From JABIDZ01 sp964402905 (GTDB lineage: Archaea > Iainarchaeota > Iainarchaeia > Iainarchaeales > JAAZKV01), in contig CAYODU010000004.1 in the NCBI GenBank assembly GCA_964402905.1, positions 1 through 34,257 of the forward strand: a DNA stretch of 34,257 nucleotides, given 5' to 3'. Position numbers and translations under genes: made by a program. Shown here one piece after another: positions 8,414-16,407 of the stretch. The notes under the pieces are model-generated. The model had not been told where the DNA came from and did not search any database. It saw only the letters and a list, made by a program, of their open reading frames with translations. Numbering within the stretch: position 1 is the first letter of the stretch; the number at the start of each line of letters is the position of its first letter.

Positions 8414-8531
8414 GTGAGGCAGCGTTTGGCAGGCTCCACCACAAAGGGCAGTGCCAAAGCCAATCCCTGCGAGACTTAACTTCCGGGTTCGGAATGGGTC
8501 CGGGTGTATCCCTCGCGGTATGGCCGCCTAC
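8414..8531 (-). rRNA. 5S ribosomal RNA
   Basis: The minus strand carries the conserved archaeal 5S core CATTCCGAACCCGGAAGTTAAG and the terminal helix AGGCGGC / GCTGCCT that closes the molecule at about 118 nt. The ends are set from that helix and may be off by 1-3 nt. No 16S, 23S or tRNA is adjacent, so it is a separate transcription unit with its own TATA box (8553-8566). It is followed by a run of seven T (minus strand) near 8400-8407. Confidence 0.95.
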
Positions 8532-8552
8532 AAATAAATATTCTTACTGGAA

Positions 8553-8566
8553 GGTTTAAAAAGCTT
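8553..8566 (-). promoter_or_regulatory. TATA box of the 5S rRNA gene
   Basis: Minus-strand AAGCTTTTTAAACC is centred about 27 nt before the 5' end of the 5S rRNA, the expected archaeal distance. It belongs to a recurring GCTTTTTAAA form seen at several promoters here. Confidence 0.7.
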
Positions 8567-8630
8567 ATTTTTCGGTTTTTCCCTAACAAAAGCGAACAGT
8601 TAAATAAGTGAAACAGTTATTATTGTTCTA

Positions 8631-9959
8631 ATGGTTTTATTGAAAAAAGTTGTTGTAATTTTACTAGTGCTTTTGTTTGGTATTGTTCTTCTGGGCTGTA
8701 CTACTCCATCGCCTCCAATTGGTGCTGGTTTAATGGGTTTCACACAGTTAGATGATTCAAAATCGACCACGGAAGGATTGAATGAATTAGTTTTAGCGAA
8801 TAATACTTTTGCTATTGATTATTACAATAAATTAGATTCAAATCCTACAAACTCAGGAAAAAATATTTTCTTTTCTCCTTTTAGTATTTCCTCTGCTTTA
8901 GCAATGGTCTATGAAGGAGCAGACGGGAAAACTGCAGAAGAAATGCAAAAAGTATTTTACTTTCCTGTTGATGATATAACAAGGCAATCTTCTTTTGCAA
9001 ACTTGTATAATTCTTTGAATGAAAGTGCATCAAAAGGAAATTACCAACTAAATATTGCTAATGCATTATGGAATGAAAAAACTTACACATTTGAGCAAAG
9101 TTTCTACGATATAATTGATAAATATTATTATGGAAAAAGCACTCCTGTTGATTTTAAGAATGTTCCAGAAGAACAAAGAATAATGATAAATAAATGGGTT
9201 GAAGACCAAACAAATAAAAAAATTGTTGACTTGTTGCCTGGTGGATCGATTGATTCTTACACAAAATTAGTGCTTGTTAATGCAATTTACTTTAAAGGCG
9301 ATTGGCAAACAAAATTCAAAACAGAAAGTACTAATGATTCTGATTTCTTTGTTTCTGCAGAAAAAAAAGTTACTGCAAAAATAATGAATCAAAAAGAAGA
9401 TTTTAGTTATTTGGATGACGGCACTTTTCAGTACTTAGAATTGCCTTACAAAGGAGAAGACATGTCAATGATTTTATTGCTTCCAAAAGGAATTCAAGCT
9501 GATTGCGAAGAAAACTCTGAATGCAACCCGGATAATTACAAGCCAGTTTATGACTTTACTATTCCGTCAGCAGAAGAACTTTCTAGTGCAAAAACAAAAA
9601 TGTTTAAACAAGACGTAATTGTTTTTTTGCCAAAATTCAAATTTGAAACTGAATATGATTTGATTCCTGGTTTGAAAGAACTAGGGATGCATGAAGCGTT
9701 TTTAGATTTTGCGGATTTTTCAAAAATGGATTCAACAAAATCAGTAAAAATTACTGGTGCTTTCCACAAAGCATTCGTTGAAGTGAACGAAGAAGGAACA
9801 GAAGCCGCGGCAGCAACAGGAATTGTTGTTGGGATAACCTCTGCTAGACCGCAGAATGTATTCAATGCAAATCGCCCCTTTGCGTTTTATATTCAAGACA
9901 ACAAAACAGGTGAAATATTGTTTTTAGGAAAAGTAGTTGATCCAACTCTTTCAAAATAA
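8631..9959 (+). CDS. Secreted lipoprotein serpin (serine/cysteine protease inhibitor)
   Basis: 442 residues. The N-terminus is a signal peptide with a lipobox ending L20-L21-G22-C23, so it is probably lipid-anchored outside the cell. The serpin body starts near residue 55. Landmarks are NIFFSPFSISSALAMVYEGA, the shutter-region segment LVLVNAIYFKGDW, and the C-terminal NRPFAFYI / GEILFLGKVVDP. The reactive loop begins at E387-E388-G389-T390, followed by four alanines and T396, which is an inhibitory-type hinge. Counting 17 residues from E387 as in alpha-1-antitrypsin puts P1-P1' at T403-S404, with R406 close by. A TATA-like GTTAAATAAG (8599-8608) lies about 27 nt before the ATG, suggesting leaderless transcription. 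The target protease is unknown. Confidence 0.95.
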   Translation: MVLLKKVVVILLVLLFGIVLLGCTTPSPPIGAGLMGFTQLDDSKSTTEGLNELVLANNTFAIDYYNKLDSNPTNSGKNIFFSPFSISSALAMVYEGADGKTAEEMQKVFYFPVDDITRQSSFANLYNSLNESASKGNYQLNIANALWNEKTYTFEQSFYDIIDKYYYGKSTPVDFKNVPEEQRIMINKWVEDQTNKKIVDLLPGGSIDSYTKLVLVNAIYFKGDWQTKFKTESTNDSDFFVSAEKKVTAKIMNQKEDFSYLDDGTFQYLELPYKGEDMSMILLLPKGIQADCEENSECNPDNYKPVYDFTIPSAEELSSAKTKMFKQDVIVFLPKFKFETEYDLIPGLKELGMHEAFLDFADFSKMDSTKSVKITGAFHKAFVEVNEEGTEAAAATGIVVGITSARPQNVFNANRPFAFYIQDNKTGEILFLGKVVDPTLSK

Positions 9960-9983
9960 AAAATTAAATTAAAAAAATAAGTT

Positions 9984-10009
9984 CTTGTTAGGGAAAAAAC
10001 CCTAACAAG
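9984..10009. terminator. Perfect hairpin between serpin and tbp (bidirectional terminator candidate)
   Basis: CTTGTTAGGG (9984-9993) and CCCTAACAAG (10000-10009) form a 10-bp perfect stem around a loop of six A. It lies between two convergent genes and can form in either transcript. CCCTAACAA recurs at 8581-8589, just before the serpin gene. Confidence 0.6.
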
Positions 10010-10022
10010 TATTAAGTTTTAG

Positions 10023-10577
10023 CTACTTTTTCTTTTTGCTTTTCTTCTTTTTTGAAACCATTTCTTCAACGATTTTCAATCCTTGTCTTAAATGAGATTC
10101 TTTCTTTGCTCCAGCACAAATCATTTTACCGTTCTTAAAAAGCAAGAAAGTTAGTTTTGGTTCATCTAAACGAAGAATTGCTCCGGGGAATTGTTCCGGC
10201 TCATATTCTACATTGTCAAGAGTCATAGCAACTTCGAACAAATCAAGATTCATATCAAGAGAAGCTGTTGCAACAAAATTAACTATTTCAAAAGTAATGT
10301 TTCTCTTTACTTTAATATCCTTTTGAACTTCGTGAATCATCTTATTTGCTTTTCTTATTCCCTGTTCTATTTGTGCTTCGCTGTTCGCACCCGAACAAAT
10401 AATTTTTCCATTTTTGAATAATAGCATTGAAACCTTTGGTTCTTTTATTTTTAGTATTGCTCCGGGGAATTGTTCCGGTTCGTATTCAATATTTGGTATG
10501 CCCACAGCCAAAGAATAAAGATCAAGCATTTGGTCAAGAGAAGCAGCTGCAACCATATTAACAACAGTATATTTCAT
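10023..10577 (-). CDS. tbp: TATA-box-binding protein (TBP)
   Basis: 184 residues built from two direct repeats of about 90 residues. Each contains NxVAxASLD near its start and the YEPEQFPGAIL motif followed by LLFKNGKxIC.GA, the DNA-intercalating and saddle residues of TBP. It binds TATA boxes and recruits TFB and RNA polymerase. The C-terminal tail is a run of lysines (KKKKSKKKK) rather than the acidic tail common in archaeal TBPs. The gene stands alone. Its upstream region contains a minus-strand TATA box inside an inverted repeat. Confidence 0.98.
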   Translation of the reverse strand: MKYTVVNMVAAASLDQMLDLYSLAVGIPNIEYEPEQFPGAILKIKEPKVSMLLFKNGKIICSGANSEAQIEQGIRKANKMIHEVQKDIKVKRNITFEIVNFVATASLDMNLDLFEVAMTLDNVEYEPEQFPGAILRLDEPKLTFLLFKNGKMICAGAKKESHLRQGLKIVEEMVSKKKKSKKKK

Positions 10578-10604
10578 ACTATATCACCCACAAAATCCTG
10601 AAAA

Positions 10605-10670
10605 GGCCTTTAAAAAGCCCCTTCACTAAAATAAAAGGATTACACAAGGTTTAAAAAGGGGCTTTATAAA
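10605..10670. promoter_or_regulatory. tbp promoter with divergent mirrored TATA elements
   Basis: AAAGCCCCTT (10614-10623) and AAGGGGCTTT (10656-10665) are perfect inverted copies. Each runs into a TATA-like sequence pointing outward: on the minus strand GGGGCTTTTTAAAGG toward tbp, and on the plus strand GGGGCTTTATAAATA toward the MFS gene. The minus-strand copy is correctly placed for tbp, with a short leader. The plus-strand copy would start about 80 nt before the transporter. Confidence 0.5.
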
Positions 10671-10728
10671 TAAAAAAAGGGACTAGAATTTATCTAAAAT
10701 ATTTGTTTGGGCAAAGTAAAAGTACTTT

Positions 10729-10757
10729 TTTATTAATCAAATATGTTTATTAATCAA
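10729..10757 (+). repeat. 12-bp direct repeat overlapping the transporter promoter
   Basis: TTTATTAATCAA occurs at 10729-10740 and again at 10746-10757, 17 bp apart. The second copy falls at the TATA position relative to the ATG at 10775. The pair could be a promoter plus operator, or simple AT-rich duplication. Confidence 0.45.
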
Positions 10758-10774
10758 TAAAGTGTTTTCTTGTA

Positions 10775-11911
10775 ATGCACTTTTATCACAATATTAAGTA
10801 TTTGATGCTCCATGATACCCTTTCAAAGTTCTATGTAATGTTTAGTTTGAGAAGTTTTGGTCTGGCAATGATTAATCTTTTCTTGCCGATTTTTATTTTT
10901 ACTATCCGTAGTTCTCTATTTGATTTAGTGAATTTTTTCTTTTTTGAATTCTTAGCAATTCTATTGTTTTTCCCGATTGCGGGAAAACTTTCTGCAAGGA
11001 TAGGTACTGCTCACACAATGCTTTTTAGTTCTCCGTTTATAATTTCATTTTTTGCTTTATTGTATTTCTTTAATCCAGTTTTAATTGGTCTATCTGCAAT
11101 TGGTTTTCTACTCGGTTTTGGTGAAGCCTTTTTCTGGATGCCTTTTCATGAAGAATTTTCTTTTATTTCAAAAACAAAGCGAGTTGGTAGAGAAGTAGGC
11201 AAATACAGAGTAATAAACATTGTTGCTGCATTACTGGGCCCATTTATTGGTGGAGCAATAATTGCTTTGTTTGGTTTTCACTGGGTTTTCTTGTTAACAA
11301 TTATACTTATATTAATTGGGCAAATTCCTTTACTATTATCCAAGGATATTAAACCCAAACAAAAATTTCACTTTAGACACATATTCAAAAAAAGGCATTT
11401 CCCTTATTTTTTCCCGTTTGTGGGGCATGGAGCTATTGGTATTGCAACTTCGTGTCTTTGGCCGATTTTTATTTTTATTTTGTTCCCAGATTTTGTTTTA
11501 ATCGGTGCAATAGCAATGGTGGTTAATTTCATAAGTATTTTTTCAACGCTTTACATTAGTAAAAAATGTGATTCTTTTGGAAAAGAACAACTAGTGAAAA
11601 CTGGTTCGGTTTTATTTTCTTTAACAGTAATGCTACGTGCATTTACAACAACTATTATTCATGCGGTTACTATGTGGTTTTTTGGTGGTCTAACTTGGGC
11701 TTTGCTTGATGTTCCATTTGAATCATTGGTTTATCAAAAGTCAAAGCATCAAAACAAACCAGAATTTTTTGTTGCAAGAGAAATGTCACTTGATGTGGGT
11801 AGATTTATTGTTCTTGCTGTTGTTTTCTTGCTTGCAACAAATATTTCTCTTGCATTATCAACAGCGATACTTGTTGGAGGAATACTTGGTTTATGGTACT
11901 GGCTGACATAA
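10775..11911 (+). CDS. Major facilitator superfamily transporter
   Basis: 378 residues, nearly all membrane helices, about 10-12 in number. The first half has the loop GKLSARIGTAHTMLF between helices 2 and 3, in the place of the MFS motif A (GxLaDrxGrr). The second half has a similar position, ISKKCDSFGKEQ. A charged central loop (KDIKPKQKFHFRHIFKKR, about residues 190-208) separates the two halves. It probably moves a small molecule across the membrane; the substrate is unknown. A possible TATA lies 25 nt before the ATG, so the message may be leaderless. Confidence 0.8.
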   Translation: MHFYHNIKYLMLHDTLSKFYVMFSLRSFGLAMINLFLPIFIFTIRSSLFDLVNFFFFEFLAILLFFPIAGKLSARIGTAHTMLFSSPFIISFFALLYFFNPVLIGLSAIGFLLGFGEAFFWMPFHEEFSFISKTKRVGREVGKYRVINIVAALLGPFIGGAIIALFGFHWVFLLTIILILIGQIPLLLSKDIKPKQKFHFRHIFKKRHFPYFFPFVGHGAIGIATSCLWPIFIFILFPDFVLIGAIAMVVNFISIFSTLYISKKCDSFGKEQLVKTGSVLFSLTVMLRAFTTTIIHAVTMWFFGGLTWALLDVPFESLVYQKSKHQNKPEFFVAREMSLDVGRFIVLAVVFLLATNISLALSTAILVGGILGLWYWLT

Positions 11912-12000
11912 ATGAATTGCTGAGACAAAATGATTTTCTCAGCTCTCATAAGAGTTAAATATTACTTAATGCCTTATTCACAAATAAAGAGTTGTTTTTT

Positions 12001-12315
12001 ATGGAAAAAAATATTGATCAGCACGCTTCAAATGATAGGAAGGCTGTGTTTAACATATTGTTGATTGGAATCATCAGCGTACTTGTACCATTCATTTCAA
12101 TTCCTGTAATAACCCTTGGCGGGGCAAGTATGCTTTCAAGAATAAATGGTACGATGCTTTTAATTTTATCAGTGCTTTTAATATTATTTATCATTATAAA
12201 ATCAATTAATTTTTATAATAATGATTTGAAAAAAGGTTTTATTGTAGGGGTTATTTTTGCGTTGCTATGCATTATTTCTTTTGCGATTAATTTGAGTGTT
12301 TATATTTTGATTTAA
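12001..12315 (+). CDS. Small three-helix membrane protein, unknown
   Basis: 104 residues from the ATG at 12001; a TTG at 11992 would add three. The short polar N-terminus is followed by three hydrophobic helices (about 17-37, 46-64 and 76-98). A TATA-like GTTAAATATT lies at 11954-11963. No recognised family. It ends 17 nt before the DUF1003-type gene on the same strand. Confidence 0.65.
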   Translation: MEKNIDQHASNDRKAVFNILLIGIISVLVPFISIPVITLGGASMLSRINGTMLLILSVLLILFIIIKSINFYNNDLKKGFIVGVIFALLCIISFAINLSVYILI

Positions 12316-12332
12316 TTTGGATGTGGAATTGA

Positions 12333-12890
12333 ATGGAAAAAAATAATAGAAAAAATAATTCAAAGTTAGTTGCATCCGCTTCAAGACAAACAAATGGTTT
12401 TGCCACTAATCCCCAAGTAAAAATAAATTGGGATAAATTACCCACATTAAAATCAAAAAAACTTTCTCGTGGACAAAAAGCAGCTGATTGGATTGCAAGG
12501 TGGGCTGGTTCCTGGACATTCATTTTATTATTTGCACTAGTAATTGTCGTGTGGACAATTCTTAATTCTTTGATAGTTTTGTTTGGAGTATGGGATGTTT
12601 ATCCATTCATTTTATTGAATTTGTTTTTATCTTGTCTTGCAGCAATACAAGCCCCGGTTATACTGATGAGTCAAAATCGTGCTGCTGAAGTGGATAGGCA
12701 GAGAGCTCAATATGATTATCTTGTTAATAGAAAGGCCGAGCGGGAGATTAAACAACTTCAGTTGGATATAGTTGAATTGAAAGAAGCTATTTTGAAACAG
12801 TCTACACGAACACAAGCAGAAAAATTGCGTAATGAACTAAAAAATATTCAGGAAGAACTTAATCGCATAGAAACAAAAATGAATCCTTAA
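12333..12890 (+). CDS. DUF1003-family membrane protein
   Basis: 185 residues. After a basic N-terminal 45 residues comes KAADWIARWAGSWTFI, then two membrane helices separated by the VWDVYPFILLN segment, ending in AIQAPVILMSQNRAAEVDRQRAQ. This is the full DUF1003 signature. The rest is a charged helix (residues about 125-185) likely to form a coiled coil. The family's molecular role is not established. It lies 17 nt downstream of another small membrane protein and may share its transcript. Confidence 0.85.
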   Translation: MEKNNRKNNSKLVASASRQTNGFATNPQVKINWDKLPTLKSKKLSRGQKAADWIARWAGSWTFILLFALVIVVWTILNSLIVLFGVWDVYPFILLNLFLSCLAAIQAPVILMSQNRAAEVDRQRAQYDYLVNRKAEREIKQLQLDIVELKEAILKQSTRTQAEKLRNELKNIQEELNRIETKMNP

Positions 12891-12948
12891 AATTAATCTT
12901 GTTTTTATAACCTTGGTTAAAAACACTTTTTTCTAGTTTTGGGGCTTT

Positions 12949-12959
12949 CATTTAAAAAG
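12949..12959 (+). promoter_or_regulatory. Candidate TATA box for the ftsZ-secE-spt5 transcript
   Basis: CATTTAAAAAG follows GGGGCTTT, the same upstream element seen at tbp. Transcription would begin near 12982, leaving a leader of about 95 nt before ftsZ. Confidence 0.4.
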
Positions 12960-13077
12960 AAGTACCCTAATTATGTTTAATTTTGTTGAGTGAAAGAATA
13001 ACCTTTTAAAGAATTTTATGTGAAAAATCATTAATTCGTTGGATTTAACGTTTTATTTGTGAATGGAGTGAATGAGA

Positions 13078-14250
13078 ATGGATCATATTGTAAGGAATGC
13101 TATTGCGAGAGCTCAAGCTGAATCAAAATCAAAAGCAAAGAAAAAAATAGATTTTTTTAAACCTAAATCAAATCCAAAAATATCAAAAGCTAAGAAAACA
13201 AATAGTAGAAGATCAGTTCATTCTGATGAAGAACTTGTTGATATGCTTGAAGAAAATCAGGCAAAAATAATGGTTGTTGGTTGTGGGGGTGGAGGCTGTA
13301 ATACTATTGAAAGAATGGCCGAAATAGGAATAAAAGGAGCAACTACTTTCGCAGTTAACACTGATGCGCAGGATTTACTTTCAACAAGAGCAGATAAAAA
13401 ACTTTTAATTGGAAAAAAACTTACTCGTGGACTTGGTGCTGGTTCTGATCCTCAAATAGGGGAGAGTGCAGCAAAAGAATCTATTGAAGAACTAAGAGAT
13501 GTTTTAAGCCAAAGCGATTTGGTTTTTGTTACGTGTGGACTTGGTGGAGGAACCGGAACAGGTTCTGCCCCAGTAATGGCAGAAATAGCTAAGGGACTAA
13601 AAGCACTTACAGTTGCAGTAGTAACTTTGCCATTTACAGTAGAAGGAAGAAAGAGAATGGAGAATGCAATGTTTGGTCTTGAAAGATTACAAGAACATAC
13701 TGATACAATAATTGTTATTCCAAATGATAAGATACTTGAGATTGCACCCGACTTACCTATAAATGCTGCTTTTAAAGTAGCTGATGAAGTTCTTACTAAT
13801 GCTGTTAAAGGAATAACTGAAATGGTTACAAAACCTGGTCTGATTAATCTTGACTTCGCAGATTTGAGAACAATTCTTAGCAGAGGTGGAGCAGCAATGA
13901 TTGGGCTTGGAGAATCTTCAAGAGGAGAGAGCTCGGAAGCAAGAGCACTTGAAGCAGTTGAAAATGCTTTGACTTCTCCTTTACTTGATGTTGATATTTC
14001 TAATGCAAATAGGGCACTGGTAAATGTTACTGGTGGAAGCGATATGACTCTAAGAGAAGCAGAAATGATTGTTGAAACAGTTTCATCAAAAATTCATAAT
14101 GCAAGCCATATTATATGGGGTGCAATGGTTGATGAAAATCTTCCAAAGAATCAGATACAAGCGATGGTTGTTATTGCTGGCGGAAGATTCCCTTATCTTG
14201 ACGGGGATACTGCAAGTGGAGAAGTTGACTTAGGAATAGAATTTACTTAA
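13078..14250 (+). CDS. ftsZ: Cell-division GTPase FtsZ
   Basis: 390 residues from the second ATG (13078), preferred because GGAGTG at 13065-13070 is 7 nt upstream; the ATG at 13072 would be too close to it. Residues 1-50 are a lysine-rich extension. The tubulin-type domain shows VVGCGGGGCNT, the signature GGGTGTG at about 156-162, and the T7-loop segment NLDFADLR that completes GTP hydrolysis in the neighbouring subunit. The protein stops soon after the globular domain with an acidic tail (SGEVDLGIEF). It polymerises into the division ring. It leads the ftsZ-secE-spt5-L11 order common in archaea. Confidence 0.97.
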   Translation: MDHIVRNAIARAQAESKSKAKKKIDFFKPKSNPKISKAKKTNSRRSVHSDEELVDMLEENQAKIMVVGCGGGGCNTIERMAEIGIKGATTFAVNTDAQDLLSTRADKKLLIGKKLTRGLGAGSDPQIGESAAKESIEELRDVLSQSDLVFVTCGLGGGTGTGSAPVMAEIAKGLKALTVAVVTLPFTVEGRKRMENAMFGLERLQEHTDTIIVIPNDKILEIAPDLPINAAFKVADEVLTNAVKGITEMVTKPGLINLDFADLRTILSRGGAAMIGLGESSRGESSEARALEAVENALTSPLLDVDISNANRALVNVTGGSDMTLREAEMIVETVSSKIHNASHIIWGAMVDENLPKNQIQAMVVIAGGRFPYLDGDTASGEVDLGIEFT

Positions 14251-14376
14251 GTCAACCCAAATTTTTTTTCGTTTCCCAATTGCTTTTTGTTCTATAAAGT
14301 TTCTTTTTTCATTTTATTTGCTTTCTCTTTTATTTTTAAATCTTTCCCTTTTAAATTATCTTAGTGGTGTAGCTTA

Positions 14377-14562
14377 ATGAACATAAAAGAAAGCATTTCA
14401 AAGTTTATTTCGGACAGTAGAAGAATTTTTATTGTTTCAAAAAAACCTACAAAAGACGAATACAAAAGAATGGCTCTAATTATTGGATTAGGGATAATAG
14501 TGATTGGAATAATTGGTTATATTATATCACTTTTATTTGCTCTAACCGGTTTAGGTTATTAA
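14377..14562 (+). CDS. secE: Preprotein translocase SecE / Sec61 gamma subunit
   Basis: 61 residues: an amphipathic cytoplasmic helix ending in the KKPTKDEYKR motif, then one membrane helix (about residues 34-55), the usual Sec61-gamma layout. It clamps the SecY channel. GGTGTAG lies upstream as ribosome binding site. It sits between ftsZ and spt5, as in many archaea. Confidence 0.93.
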   Translation: MNIKESISKFISDSRRIFIVSKKPTKDEYKRMALIIGLGIIVIGIIGYIISLLFALTGLGY

Positions 14563-14613
14563 TTTGTGGTGGGTTTATAAATATTTCAAGATTGAATTTT
14601 TAGGTGAGCAAAA

Positions 14614-15051
14614 ATGATTTTCCCGATTAGAACAACAGTTGGACAAGAACAATTAGTAGTGGATATTCTTGGCTCAAAAATTGCCAAAGAAGATTTGAAT
14701 ATTTACTCTATTGCGGTTGTTCCTGGATTGAAAGGATATATTCTTCTTGAAGCGGATAATGAAATAACTGTTAGAAGAGGAATAACCGATACTCCACACA
14801 TAAGGGGTTCTGGAATAGTAAAGGGTGCAGTTAATATTGATGAATTAACAAGTTTGCTTGAATCAAAACCTTTAATGAAAAGTATTCAGGAAGGACAGAA
14901 AGTAGAAATTATTTCTGGTCCATTCAAAGGAGAAAAAGCAAAGATAACAAGGGTAAATGCTCCAAAAGAAGAGGTTACTGTTGAATTACTTGAAGCGGCA
15001 GTAAAAATACCTGTTACAATAAAAGCTGAGAATATTAAAATAATTCAATAA
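14614..15051 (+). CDS. spt5: Transcription elongation factor Spt5 (NusG-like)
   Basis: 145 residues. An N-terminal NGN domain (about 1-80; RTTVGQEQLVVDIL, YILLEADN, and the VRGxxxTPHIRGSG-like segment) is followed by a KOW domain (about 90-145; EGQKVEIISGPFKGEKAKI). With Spt4 it binds the RNA polymerase clamp and raises processivity. GGTGAG is 7 nt before the ATG. The neighbours secE and L11 match the conserved cluster. Confidence 0.95.
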   Translation: MIFPIRTTVGQEQLVVDILGSKIAKEDLNIYSIAVVPGLKGYILLEADNEITVRRGITDTPHIRGSGIVKGAVNIDELTSLLESKPLMKSIQEGQKVEIISGPFKGEKAKITRVNAPKEEVTVELLEAAVKIPVTIKAENIKIIQ

Positions 15052-15085
15052 ATTATAATTAAATAAATTTTGGTGAGTGATAAAA

Positions 15086-15553
15086 ATGGGTGAAATAAAA
15101 GTAATGGTTGATGGCGGAAAAGCATCTGCCGGCGCTCCGCTTGGCCCCGCATTGGGACCTACTGGAGTAAATATAGGTGAAGTAGTTGCAAAAATAAATG
15201 AGAAAACTGCTTCTTTATCAGGAATGAAAGTTCCAGTTACAATTACAATTAATGCAAACAAAACTTTTGACATAAAAGTTGGTTTGCCCCCAACAAGTGC
15301 ACTAATAAAAAAAGAGTGTAAAGCAGCTAAAGGTGCTGCTAATCCAAAAACTGATGTTGTTGGAAATCTTTCAATTGAACAAGTAAAGAGCATTGGTCAA
15401 ATGAAAAATGACAATATTAATTCTTATCATCCAAAATCAATTGCAAAAGAAATAATTGGAGTATGTGATTCAATGGGAGTAACTGTTGAAGGCATGCGAG
15501 CAAAAAACGCAATAAAAGCAATTGACGAAGGGAAATTTGATAGTAAGTTTTAG
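15086..15553 (+). CDS. rpl11: Large ribosomal subunit protein L11
   Basis: 155 residues from the ATG at 15086; the in-frame GTG at 15077 lies in the ribosome binding site GGTGAGTG and is rejected. The N-terminal domain has GAPLGPALGPTGVNIGEVV, and the C-terminal rRNA-binding domain has PPTSALIKKE and the closing MGVTVEG. It binds the GTPase-associated centre of 23S rRNA. A short hairpin (GTGCC, loop AAA, GGCAC) starts at the last base of the stop codon. Confidence 0.97.
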   Translation: MGEIKVMVDGGKASAGAPLGPALGPTGVNIGEVVAKINEKTASLSGMKVPVTITINANKTFDIKVGLPPTSALIKKECKAAKGAANPKTDVVGNLSIEQVKSIGQMKNDNINSYHPKSIAKEIIGVCDSMGVTVEGMRAKNAIKAIDEGKFDSKF

Positions 15554-15565
15554 TGCCAAAGGCAC
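15553..15565 (+). terminator. Small hairpin at the L11 stop codon
   Basis: GTGCC-AAA-GGCAC is a perfect 5-bp stem that begins with the final G of the stop codon. There is no strong T-run right after it, so it may only trim or partly stop the ftsZ-L11 transcript. Confidence 0.3.
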
Positions 15566-15640
15566 AATTACTTTTCTGGAACAAAGAATTAGAAACAAAA
15601 AATAATTGTTTTTGTTTTCAAATAAAACGGCTTTGTTAAA

Positions 15641-15747
15641 AGATTTATAAACCTTTTCCAGAGATTATTTTATTATAAAGAAGCCTTTTTAGGCCGAAGC
15701 AAAAGCGATTACTTTTGCGTTACCACTTTGGTGGTAGGTGTTAAAAA
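15641..15747 (+). promoter_or_regulatory. L1 promoter and hairpin-rich leader (candidate autoregulatory leader)
   Basis: A TATA box ATTTATAAACC (about 15643-15653) would start transcription near 15672, giving a leader of about 76 nt. The leader holds three consecutive hairpins: GCCT/AGGC (15683-15694), GCAAAAG/CTTTTGC (15699-15718, 6-nt loop) and TACCAC/GTGGTA (15721-15736, 4-nt loop). The last stem abuts the ribosome binding site GGTG (15737-15740). Archaeal L1 is known to repress its own operon by binding its mRNA; whether this leader is the site is inference. Confidence 0.55.
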
Positions 15748-16407
15748 ATGAAGAAAGATGAAGCAGCTAGAGCTATTCAAAAAATGCGTGAGGCAACAAA
15801 GAAAAGAAACTTTTTGCAGAGCGTAGAAATGATGATTAACTTTACTGGCCTTGACATGAAGAAACCTCAGAATCAGGTTAATGTAAAAGTTATTTTACCT
15901 AATCCTACTGGAAAAGGTTCTGGTAAGATATGTGTTTTTGCAAAAACAAGTTCTTTTGTTGATACAATAAAAGGAAAAGTTGATACTATTGTAATGGAAA
16001 AAGATATTGAGGCTCTTGTAAAAAATAAAGCTAAGTTGGCTGAATTAATTAATTATGATGCTTTGTTTGCTGAAGGTTCAGTAATGCTCACCGTGGCAAA
16101 GTTTTTGGGACAGCAATTAGCTCCTAAAGGAAAAATGCCTAAACCAATTATGAATGTTGCAAATTTTGATGAAACACTTGCAAGAGCAAGGACACAAGTA
16201 ACAGTAACAAATAAGAAAGGAAGATTCATGCCAGTTGTACAATCTGTTGTTGGAAAAGAAAATATGGAAGATCAAAAAATTATTGATAATATGTTTGTTA
16301 TTTATGAAGCAGTAATGAATACTTTGCCACAGAAAAAACAAAACATCAAAAATGTTTATGTAAAAATGACTATGGGTGTTCCGATAAAAGTGGGTGATAC
16401 TCAATGA
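15748..16407 (+). CDS. rpl1: Large ribosomal subunit protein L1
   Basis: 219 residues, the usual archaeal length. It has the two-domain L1 layout with the hallmark APKGKMPKP loop near residue 131 and the basic N-terminus (AIQKMREATKKRNFLQSVE). It forms the mobile L1 stalk at the tRNA exit site and in archaea also controls its operon. Its stop overlaps the L10 start (ATGA), so the two are translationally coupled. Confidence 0.97.
   Translation: MKKDEAARAIQKMREATKKRNFLQSVEMMINFTGLDMKKPQNQVNVKVILPNPTGKGSGKICVFAKTSSFVDTIKGKVDTIVMEKDIEALVKNKAKLAELINYDALFAEGSVMLTVAKFLGQQLAPKGKMPKPIMNVANFDETLARARTQVTVTNKKGRFMPVVQSVVGKENMEDQKIIDNMFVIYEAVMNTLPQKKQNIKNVYVKMTMGVPIKVGDTQ

Noticed and set aside
8335..8463. 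N-terminal extension of the unknown gene downstream of 5S
   Set aside because: It overlaps the 5S rRNA gene in the same direction; the ATG at 8334 has its own TATA element.
14986..15393. A 135-codon minus-strand frame over L11
   Set aside because: It is antisense to spt5 and L11, which are both certain genes.
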